Shown here piece after piece: positions 57,541 to 64,000 of a stretch of 64,000 nt of DNA; positions within the stretch are counted from its first letter, which is position 1, and every line of letters begins with the position of its first letter. The position numbers and the translations under genes are program-made. The stretch is from Kibdelosporangium persicum (GTDB lineage Bacteria; Actinomycetota; Actinomycetes; Mycobacteriales; Pseudonocardiaceae): contig NZ_JAAATY010000014.1 in the NCBI RefSeq assembly GCF_013280595.1, forward strand, positions 161,440 through 225,439. The letters run 5' to 3'. Under the pieces are notes generated by a model, which did no database searches, was not told the DNA's origin, and was given only the letters and a program-made list of their open reading frames with translations.

Positions 57541-59634
57541 GTGCCTCAGCGCGAGTCGCTCTCGCCGCTCCCGGATGATTCTGATGTCGCCGTCGGCGAT
57601 GCCATTCGTGAGCGATACAAGCTTGCCCGGAAATGGGCGTACCAGCTGTGCACGTCCACATACGTGCCGTTGTCGCAGAGCGAGCTGGAGGAGCAGCTGC
57701 AGGACATGATCGGCCGGCTCGTGGCGGCACTGCGGGCCGATCCGGCCGACACGTCGGTCGCGGAGGAACTGACCGGCCGTCTGGTCGCGATGAACTGTGC
57801 GCACACGGTGTGCCTGCGGTGCACTGTGGACGTTCTCGGCCGCGGTTTGCTGTCGAGTGAGCAATTGCGGGACGTCGACCGGCTCGGCGAGAAGGTCGTC
57901 TCGCTGCTCGGCGCGTTCGCCGCCAGTTATACCGAGTCCATCCGCCAGTCGGTGTTACGCCAGCAGGAGGAAGTCGAGCAGGCGCTGATCCTGGCGGTGC
58001 GCGACGCGCGGTGGAACCTGAAAGCCAGTGAGGCCCGGTTCGACAAGGTCGCCACGTGTTCGTCGAGCGGCATTGTGATCACCGACCTGGACGGCCGGTT
58101 CATTCGCGCGAACCATTCCTTCGGGCAGATCGTCGACTACACCACGGCCGAGTTGGCCAAACTCTCCTTGTTCGACCTCGTGCACCCGGACGAAGCGCCG
58201 TACGTACGTGAGTCGTACCAAGCCGTGCTGAATGGTGAGCACGAGCGCTTCCGGCACGGGCAGCGCCTGGTCCGGCAGGACGGTGAGCTGGCGCGTGTGT
58301 CGTTGACCGCGACTGTGCTGCGCGACGGAGACGACCAGCCGCGGCAATTCGTGACCGTCGTGGAGGACGGCACCGAACTGAAGCTGTTGCAGAACGAGCT
58401 GAGCCGCCAGGCGCTGCACGACGTGCTGACCGGCCTGCCGAACCGCCAGTTCTTCACCACGAACCTGGAAAGCATGCTGCGGCGGGCTGATCCGGCGTAC
58501 GGCGTGACGCTGTACCACCTCGGCCTCGACGCGTTCTCGCTGATCACCGGCGGTCTCGGCCGCAGGACCGGCAACCTGTTGCTGATCGCCGTGGCCGAGC
58601 GGCTGAAAGCCGTGCTGGCCGGCGAGAAGGCCATGATCGCGCGGTTCGACGGCGACGAGTTCGCGATCGTGGTGGAGAACTCGCCCGCCACGCCGGACGT
58701 GATCACCATGGTCAACGCGATCAACGACGAACTGGCCGAGCCGGTGTACATCGAGGAACACGGTGTCGCGGCGACCGCCAGCATCGGTGTGGTGGATCGC
58801 CCGCCGCGCACCATGGATCCGGCCGAGTTACTGCGCGCGTCGGACATGACGTTACGGCGCGCCAAGAACAACGGCCGCAGGCAGTGGGAGCTGTTCCATC
58901 CGGAGCAGCACCAGCGGGACCGCAGGACGTTCAACCTCGCCGCGACGATGCCGGGAGCGTGGGAGAACGGCGAGCTGACGGTCGGCTACCGGCCGATCGT
59001 GCGCCTGGCGGACAAGGAAATCGTCGGCACCGAAGCGGTTCTGCGGTGGGATCACCCGGAGTACGGCCTGCTGTACGACGACCGGTGCACGGAACTGGCC
59101 GAGGAGACGGGACTCATCCTCGCTCTGGGGCCGTGGTTGCTGCGCACGGCGTGCGAGCACCTGCGGTGGGACCGGGCGACGCCGCTCAGCGTGAACCTCA
59201 CCGCGCAGCAGTCCGCCGACGGCGACCTGGTCGGTGCGGTCGGCAAAGTGCTGCGGGAGACCGGGATGCCGCCGGAGCGGCTGTGGCTCGGCATGCCGGT
59301 CAAGGCCCTGCTCGCCGACAAGGGCGAGGCCATGGACAACATGCGGGCGTTGGCGGACAACGGGGTCCGGACCGTCGCGGTGGATTTCGGCGGGACTTCC
59401 GGCGACATGGTGTGCGTGGAAGACCTGCCGTTACGGGCGGTCCGGATCGCGCCGTGGCTGACCGCGCGCGAGCCCGTTCCCGGTTCCCCGGTCACGCACT
59501 CGTTACTGGACCTGTCCAGCCTGGTGCACCTGTCGGGCGCGCAGGTCGTCGTCGAGGGCGTCGACTCCGAGGAAAAGGCCCAGTGGTGGCGAAACGCGGG
59601 AGCGGACTACGCGCAGGGAGCCCTGTTCTCCTGA
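57541..59634 (+). CDS. PAS-GGDEF-EAL protein with degenerate catalytic motifs
   Basis: 697 residues, cytosolic. A helical N-terminal sensor region (1-160), PAS domain (about 165-285, 'FDKVATCSSSGIVITDLDGRFIRANHSFGQIVDY'), GGDEF domain with 'FDGDEFAIV' (370-374 DGDEF instead of GGDEF) and an EAL domain with 'EAVLRW' (from 498). In the EAL part, the DDFG loop reads 'VDFGGTSG' and the Lys of 'LKID' is replaced ('VRIAP'), so phosphodiesterase activity is doubtful. The cyclase may keep activity or act as a c-di-GMP or GTP sensor. Similar multi-domain proteins control development in Streptomyces. GTG start; convergent with the formyltransferase gene, one base apart. Confidence 0.88.
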   Translation: MPQRESLSPLPDDSDVAVGDAIRERYKLARKWAYQLCTSTYVPLSQSELEEQLQDMIGRLVAALRADPADTSVAEELTGRLVAMNCAHTVCLRCTVDVLGRGLLSSEQLRDVDRLGEKVVSLLGAFAASYTESIRQSVLRQQEEVEQALILAVRDARWNLKASEARFDKVATCSSSGIVITDLDGRFIRANHSFGQIVDYTTAELAKLSLFDLVHPDEAPYVRESYQAVLNGEHERFRHGQRLVRQDGELARVSLTATVLRDGDDQPRQFVTVVEDGTELKLLQNELSRQALHDVLTGLPNRQFFTTNLESMLRRADPAYGVTLYHLGLDAFSLITGGLGRRTGNLLLIAVAERLKAVLAGEKAMIARFDGDEFAIVVENSPATPDVITMVNAINDELAEPVYIEEHGVAATASIGVVDRPPRTMDPAELLRASDMTLRRAKNNGRRQWELFHPEQHQRDRRTFNLAATMPGAWENGELTVGYRPIVRLADKEIVGTEAVLRWDHPEYGLLYDDRCTELAEETGLILALGPWLLRTACEHLRWDRATPLSVNLTAQQSADGDLVGAVGKVLRETGMPPERLWLGMPVKALLADKGEAMDNMRALADNGVRTVAVDFGGTSGDMVCVEDLPLRAVRIAPWLTAREPVPGSPVTHSLLDLSSLVHLSGAQVVVEGVDSEEKAQWWRNAGADYAQGALFS

Positions 59635-59635
59635 C

Positions 59636-60580
59636 TCAGGCTGACTTCAGATAACCGCCCATGGTCTTGAAGAAGTCAGTCGCCGCGTACTCGGTGTCGT
59701 CCTCGGTACGGACCCGCTCGATGACCAGGCCACGGTTGCGGCCGGTCCGCGCGTCCGCGCCCGCGACGATCACCACACCGTCGCCCTCGCGGATGAAGAC
59801 CCGGCCGGGAGTGCCGCCGTAGCAGGCCTTCGACACCGACGCCTTGATCACCCGGATGCGTTCGCCCTTGTAGAACGTGAAGGCGTTCGGGTACGGGTCG
59901 GACTGCGCCCGGATCAGCCGCTCGATGTCCTCGGCCGGCCAGGTCCAGTCGATCCGGCTGTCCTCAATGGACCGTTTGTGGAAGAAGCTCGCCTTGCTGC
60001 GGTCCTGCTTGACCAGTTCGGCCTTGCCGGACGCGATCAGCGCGAGCGCGTCGACGGTGATCGAGCCGATCATGCCGACCGTCCGGTGGAACAGGTCGGT
60101 CACGGTGTCGGCCGGGCCGACCGGAGTCGCGCGCTGCAGCACGATGTCGCCCGCGTCGAGGTCCTCGTCCATCATGTGGGCGGTCAGGCCGACCTCCTTC
60201 TCGCCGTTGATCAGTGCCCAGATCAGCGGCGAGAAACCCGCGTAGGCGGGCAGCAGCGAGTCGTGGATGTTGAGGGTGCCGTGCGGGGGCAGGGTGAAGA
60301 TCTCCGGCGGCAGCCAGGTGCGCCAGTTGTTCGCCACGATGATGTCCGGACTGGCGTCCTTCAGCCGCGCCAGTAGCTCTTCGTCATCGGGACGGTTACG
60401 CAGGAGCACCGGAACGCCGTTCTGCTCGGCGAGATCGGCGACCGAGTCGGACCAGATCTTCTCGTAGGCGTGCTCGCTCTTGGGGTGCGTCACCACGAGC
60501 ACGACTTCGTGCTCGGAGTCCAGTAGCGCCTGCAAAGTGCGGTGGCCCCACGTCTGGTACCCGAACATCGCGACCCGCAT
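59636..60580 (-). CDS. N5-hydroxyornithine formyltransferase (methionyl-tRNA formyltransferase-like)
   Basis: 314 residues: an N-terminal formyltransferase fold ('MRVAMFGYQTWGHRTLQALLDSEHEVVLVVTHP') with the catalytic set 'NIHDSLLPAYAGFSPLIWAL' (Asn, His) and 'HMMDEDLDAGDIVLQ' (Asp), then the C-terminal OB-like Fmt domain. Beside an ornithine monooxygenase it matches CchA/EtcB-type enzymes that formylate N5-hydroxyornithine with formyl-tetrahydrofolate for siderophores such as coelichelin, erythrochelin and albachelin. The ATG at 60580 has GGGGGA upstream. The iron box at 60660 lies between it and the divergent hydroxylase gene. Confidence 0.9.
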   Translation of the reverse strand: MRVAMFGYQTWGHRTLQALLDSEHEVVLVVTHPKSEHAYEKIWSDSVADLAEQNGVPVLLRNRPDDEELLARLKDASPDIIVANNWRTWLPPEIFTLPPHGTLNIHDSLLPAYAGFSPLIWALINGEKEVGLTAHMMDEDLDAGDIVLQRATPVGPADTVTDLFHRTVGMIGSITVDALALIASGKAELVKQDRSKASFFHKRSIEDSRIDWTWPAEDIERLIRAQSDPYPNAFTFYKGERIRVIKASVSKACYGGTPGRVFIREGDGVVIVAGADARTGRNRGLVIERVRTEDDTEYAATDFFKTMGGYLKSA

Positions 60581-60659
60581 GGGTCCCCCTTCTGTCATGG
60601 AGTGACTTCGTTGAGCGACGAGCGTCACCCTCGAATGTAGTAGTTGAGCCTAGCCTTAG

Positions 60660-60678
60660 TTAGGTTAGGGTGACCTTG
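60660..60678. promoter_or_regulatory. IdeR/DmdR-type iron box
   Basis: TTAGGTTAGGGTGACCTTG matches the actinobacterial iron box TTAGGTTAGGCTAACCTAA at 15 of 19 positions. It lies between the two divergent siderophore genes, 28 bp before the hydroxylase start. A further TTAG-rich segment just upstream may form a second overlapping site. Confidence 0.85.
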
Positions 60679-60706
60679 CATCTGGTGGACCAACGATGGG
60701 ACGGGT

Positions 60707-62035
60707 ATGTCGGAACCAGTGGTCTATGACATCGTCGGCGTCGGCTTCGGGCCGTCGAACCTGGCGCTGGCCATAGCCCTGACCGAGTACAACGAACGGG
60801 CTGCCGAATCATCCGGCACGGGACCCGTCTCGGCGCCGATCACCGGGCAGTTCCTGGAAAGGCAGCCCGCGTTCGGCTGGCACCGGGGCATGCTGCTCGA
60901 GGACGCCACCATGCAGGTGTCGTTCCTCAAGGACCTGGTCACCATGCGGGACCCGACCAGCAGGTTCAGCTTCCTGTGCTACCTCAAGGCCCGCGACCGG
61001 CTGGTCGACTTCATCAACCACAAGAACCTGTTCCCGCTGCGGATCGAGTTCCACGACTACTTCGAGTGGGCCGCCGCGCAGGTGGACGACCTGGTCGCGT
61101 ACGGGCGCGAAGTCGTCTCGGTGACGCCGGTGCCCGGCGGCGAGTTCTTCGACGTGCTGGACTCGGCCGGGCAGGTGCTGCGGGCCCGCAACATCGTGCT
61201 GGCCACCGGGCTGCGGCCGGCCCTGCCGGAAGGCGTCGCCGGGGACGACCGCGTCTGGCACAACAGCGAACTGCTCGCCCGGATCGGCACGGTCACCGAC
61301 CCCAAGCGGTTCGTCGTGGTCGGCGCCGGGCAGAGCGGCGCGGAAGTCACCGCGTTCCTGCACGAACGTTTCCCGCAAGCCGAAGTCTGCGCGGTCTTCT
61401 CGCGCTACGGCTACAGCCCGTCCGACGACAGTTCCTTCGCCAACCGGATCTTCGACCCGGCCGCGGTCGACGAGTTCTACACCGCGCCGGAGCACGTCAA
61501 GCAACGGTTGATGGGCTACCACGCGAACACCAACTACTCGGTCGTCGACATCGACCTGATCGACGAGTTGTACCGCCGTGAATACCGGGAAAAAGTTCAG
61601 GGCGCGCAACGGTTGCGGCTGTTCAACGTGGCACGGCCCGCGCAGGTCGTGCGCATGGACGACGGCGTGCGGGTCACGGTCGAGACGCTCACCACCGGCG
61701 AGCGCACCGTGCTGGACGCGGACGTCGTCGTCTTCGCCACCGGCTACCTGCCCGCCGATCCGGTCGGGCAGCTCGGCGACGTCGCCCAGTACTGCCTGCG
61801 TGACGAGCAAGGGCGGCTGCGCGTGGACCGCGACTATCGCGTGTGGACAGACCCGGCCATCCAGTGCGGTGTCTACCTGCAAGGCGGAACCGAGCACACC
61901 CACGGCATCACGTCATCGCTGTTGTCCAACACGGCGGTCCGGGTCGGCGAGATCCTGCGGGCGATCGTGTCCCGGCGGATGGACGTGCCCGCCGGGCAGC
62001 CGGAACTCGTCGTGAGCGGCGTCCCGTCGGAATGA
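60707..62035 (+). CDS. L-ornithine N5-monooxygenase (SidA/PvdA/CchB-type)
   Basis: 442 residues of the class B N-hydroxylating flavin monooxygenases: FAD motif 'GVGFGPSNLALAIAL' (about 11-25), 'GRQPAFGWHRGMLLEDATMQVSFLKDLVTMRDPTS'-type substrate region ('ERQPAFGWH...MQVSFLKDLVTMRDP'), NADPH motif 'VVGAGQSGAEV' (about 203-213), 'DDSSFANRIFDP' and the C-terminal 'ATGYLP' motif. It converts ornithine to N5-hydroxyornithine, the iron-chelating precursor. Iron control by the adjacent box is expected. A hairpin at 62117-62155 separates it from the NRPS gene. Confidence 0.94.
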   Translation: MSEPVVYDIVGVGFGPSNLALAIALTEYNERAAESSGTGPVSAPITGQFLERQPAFGWHRGMLLEDATMQVSFLKDLVTMRDPTSRFSFLCYLKARDRLVDFINHKNLFPLRIEFHDYFEWAAAQVDDLVAYGREVVSVTPVPGGEFFDVLDSAGQVLRARNIVLATGLRPALPEGVAGDDRVWHNSELLARIGTVTDPKRFVVVGAGQSGAEVTAFLHERFPQAEVCAVFSRYGYSPSDDSSFANRIFDPAAVDEFYTAPEHVKQRLMGYHANTNYSVVDIDLIDELYRREYREKVQGAQRLRLFNVARPAQVVRMDDGVRVTVETLTTGERTVLDADVVVFATGYLPADPVGQLGDVAQYCLRDEQGRLRVDRDYRVWTDPAIQCGVYLQGGTEHTHGITSSLLSNTAVRVGEILRAIVSRRMDVPAGQPELVVSGVPSE

Positions 62036-62116
62036 ACAGGGGGTAGACGTTCGCGACCGTGCCCAGCATCCCGTCCGTGCCCGACCGAGCGCTGCCCCTG
62101 GACTCTCCCCGAAACA

Positions 62117-62155
62117 CGCTCTCGCGAGCGGTTCAGCATCCCGCTTGCGAGAGCG
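62117..62155 (+). other. Hairpin in the leader between monooxygenase and NRPS genes
   Basis: CGCTCTCGCGAGCGG pairs with CCGCTTGCGAGAGCG over 15 bp with one G-T pair; the loop is TTCAGCATC. It ends 28 nt before the NRPS ATG. It could terminate, attenuate or stabilise the transcript. Confidence 0.65.
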
Positions 62156-62183
62156 CCCGAACCTTCCGTAGAGGATCGCCCCG

Positions 62184-64000
62184 ATGTCGTCAACCTGGCC
62201 GGAGCTCTTCGCGGCACGTGTACAGGCCGCGCCCGACGCTGTCGCCGTGGTGTTCGAAGACCAGTCGCTGACCTACGCCGAGCTCGACGCGCGAGCGAAC
62301 AGGCTGGCCAACCGGTTGGTGGCGGCGGGCGCGGGCCCCGAACGCCTGGTGGGCCTGGCCGTGCCTCGGTCGATGGAGATGATCATAGCCGAGGTGGCGG
62401 TGCTGAAGAGCGGCGCCGCCTATCTGCCGATCGACACGGACTACCCGGCCGACCGCATCTCGTATCTGCTCGACGACGCCCGCCCGGTGTGCATGGTCAC
62501 GGTCAGCGAGCTGGCCGCTGATCTGCCTGCTACCGCACCGCTTGTGCTGCTGGACGACCCGACGACGTGGTCCGGGCCGGATCATCTGCCCGCGCCGGAC
62601 ATCCAGGCGACGAACGCGGCATACGTGATCTACACGTCCGGTTCCACCGGCCGGCCCAAGGGCGTGGTGCTGTCGCACACCGGCGTGGCCAAGCTGGTCG
62701 CCACCCAGACCGAACGGTTCGGCATCGGCCCGTCCGACCGGGTCCTGCAGTTCGCGTCCCCGAGTTTCGACGTGGCGTTCTGGGATCTGTGCCTGGCCTT
62801 GTTGTCCGGTGGGCGGCTGGTGGTGGTCCCGGCCGGGCGGCGGGTGCCCGGTCCCGAGCTGACCGAGTACATCGATCGCAACGAGATCACGTTCATGATC
62901 CTGCCGCCCGCGTTGCTCGCCGCGTTGCCGCGCGAGTTGTCACTGCGGCCAGGCGCGATCCTGTTGGCGGGCACCGAAAGGGTGTCGCCGGAGCTGGTGG
63001 CGCGGTACGGGCGCGACCGGCGGATGTTCAACGCCTACGGGCCGACCGAGGCGACCGTCAACTCCACCCTGGGTGAGTCGCATCCGGACAAGGTCCAGGG
63101 ACCCGTTGTGCCCATTGGCATCGCGGACCCGATGACGACGGCCTACGTGCTGGACGAGCGGCTGCGCCCGGTCGGCGAGGGCGAGCTTTACCTGGGCGGG
63201 CCGGGGTTGGCGCGTGGTTACCTCAACCGGCCGGCCCTGACTGCGGAACGGTTCGTGGCGGATCCCTTCGGACCGCCGGGAAACCGGCTGTACCGCACCG
63301 GGGACCTGGTCCGGGTCAACTCCGAGGGGGCACTGGAGTTCCTCGGCCGGGTGGACGACCAGGTCAAGATCCGGGGGTACCGGATCGAGCTCGGCGAGGT
63401 CGAGTCCGTGCTGGCCGAACACCCCGGCGTGAGCCAGTCGGTGGTCGTCGCGCGGGAGGGCGAACTTGTGGCGTACGCGGTCGCGGCGCCCGGCCGGGAC
63501 GAACACGCGGAGCACGATCACGTCGAGGAGTGGCGTGAGCTGCATGAGGATGTGTTCGCGGAGGCTGCTTCGGGTGGTCTTGAGGAGAATTTCACGGGGT
63601 GGAACTCCAGTTATGACGGTTCGGAGATCCCGTTGGGGGAGATGCGGGAGTGGCATGCGGCCACGATCGAGCGGATCAGTGCGTTGCGGCCGCGCCGGGT
63701 GTTCGAGATCGGTGTCGGTAGTGGTCTGATTCTGTCTCGGATCGCGCCGTTGGCGCAGGAGTATTGGGGTGTTGATCTGTCGCCCAAGGCGATCGCCAAT
63801 TTGCGGCGCGAGCTTGGTGACGATCCACGGATTCACCTGGACGCCCGGCCCGCACACGACCTCGGTGACGTGCCGAGGGAATACTTCGACACTGTCGTGA
63901 TCAACTCGGTGGCGCAGTACTTCCCGAGCGTCAGCTACCTCACCGAAGTGATCAGGGAGGCGTACGGTCTGCTCGCGCCGGGCGGCACGATCTTCCTCGG
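62184..64000 (+). CDS. Non-ribosomal peptide synthetase, first module A domain with inserted methyltransferase (3' end outside window)
   Basis: At least 605 residues, running off the window. No condensation domain precedes the adenylation domain, so this is an initiating module. A-domain motifs: A3 'YTSGSTGRPKG' (from 150), A4 'FDVAFWDLCLAL', A5 'NAYGPTEATV' (from 283), A7 'YRTGDLV', A8 'RVDDQVKIRGYRIELGEVE' (about 390-407). A methyltransferase follows A8 with SAM motif I 'VFEIGVGSGL' (from 506), the usual site for N-methyltransferase insertion between A8 and A9. Specificity residues read D-V-W-I-L-A-A-V-N, with no match I trust. GAGGAT precedes the ATG. N-methylation of a hydroxyornithine-type residue would resemble albachelin. 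Confidence 0.93.
   Translation, partial: MSSTWPELFAARVQAAPDAVAVVFEDQSLTYAELDARANRLANRLVAAGAGPERLVGLAVPRSMEMIIAEVAVLKSGAAYLPIDTDYPADRISYLLDDARPVCMVTVSELAADLPATAPLVLLDDPTTWSGPDHLPAPDIQATNAAYVIYTSGSTGRPKGVVLSHTGVAKLVATQTERFGIGPSDRVLQFASPSFDVAFWDLCLALLSGGRLVVVPAGRRVPGPELTEYIDRNEITFMILPPALLAALPRELSLRPGAILLAGTERVSPELVARYGRDRRMFNAYGPTEATVNSTLGESHPDKVQGPVVPIGIADPMTTAYVLDERLRPVGEGELYLGGPGLARGYLNRPALTAERFVADPFGPPGNRLYRTGDLVRVNSEGALEFLGRVDDQVKIRGYRIELGEVESVLAEHPGVSQSVVVAREGELVAYAVAAPGRDEHAEHDHVEEWRELHEDVFAEAASGGLEENFTGWNSSYDGSEIPLGEMREWHAATIERISALRPRRVFEIGVGSGLILSRIAPLAQEYWGVDLSPKAIANLRRELGDDPRIHLDARPAHDLGDVPREYFDTVVINSVAQYFPSVSYLTEVIREAYGLLAPGGTIFL

Noticed and set aside
62184..64000. Assigning an amino-acid substrate to the NRPS adenylation domain
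   Set aside because: The nine readable specificity residues do not match a code I can recall with confidence, and the tenth lies beyond the inserted methyltransferase and the window end.

Overview
The window is a high-GC actinomycete chromosome segment with no rRNA, tRNA, CRISPR array or intact transposase that I could recognise. Strong G/C bias at third codon positions, GTG and TTG starts, a GAAC-N4-GTTC LexA box, an IdeR-type iron box, an F420-type LLM oxidoreductase, many ECF sigma, TetR, LuxR and PaaX regulators, and a siderophore NRPS all point to a soil actinobacterium. Pseudonocardiales (Amycolatopsis/Kibdelosporangium/Lentzea type) is my inference; no sequence here proves it.

Layout. 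1-9690: the C-terminal part of a large AAA+ DNA-repair ATPase, an HD-type nucleotide hydrolase, a TetR/quinone-oxidoreductase divergon, a small membrane-protein pair, and a PadR-ABC-FtsX export operon behind a perfect palindrome. 9691-20514: HipA-like kinase with DUF3037, a secreted carboxylesterase, VOC plus ECF sigma, LexA-controlled DinB, a second ECF sigma, a secreted tripeptidyl-aminopeptidase-like hydrolase, a TetR/DUF1348 divergon and a stand-alone LigD polymerase domain. 20703-26037: six genes joined by 1-4 nt overlaps (Gfo/Idh/MocA dehydrogenase, SDR, DegT, NeuD/PglD-like acyltransferase, second DegT, WlbB-like acyltransferase). They look like a complete route to a doubly amino-acylated nucleotide sugar. 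26028-31449: an extracellular polysaccharide locus (GH16 with two discoidin domains, DUF1996, DUF305 lipoprotein) closed by a LacI gene, with three copies of one LacI-type palindrome between the divergent promoters.

31597-45303: cupin, Crp/Fnr regulator, an atypical sigma-like protein overlapping an opposing unknown gene, DoxX, a third ECF sigma, a giant LuxR (LAL) regulator, a GT1 glycosyltransferase and a sugar dehydrogenase fused to a LamG-like domain. 45336-54811: an LLM oxidoreductase and two paralogous ImmA/IrrE-like peptidase plus 7TM (MAB_1171c-like) modules on opposite strands, framing an XRE regulator, a LuxR-type regulator and an SGNH hydrolase; then a MarR/MFS divergon. 54942-59634: a secreted PHB-depolymerase-like esterase, a PaaX regulator and a degenerate PAS-GGDEF-EAL protein. 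59636-64000: the start of a hydroxamate siderophore cluster (hydroxyornithine formyltransferase, ornithine N5-monooxygenase, and an NRPS beginning with an adenylation domain with an inserted methyltransferase) that continues past the window.

Two recurring design features stand out. Many divergent regulator-target pairs carry a perfect dyad between them. Several convergent gene pairs share a hairpin whose arms supply both TGA stop codons. The least explained elements are the six-gene sugar operon, the duplicated peptidase/7TM modules, the HipA-like/DUF3037 pair, a dispersed hairpin-bearing repeat (9282 and 28590) and the roughly 950-bp stretch 48359-49308.
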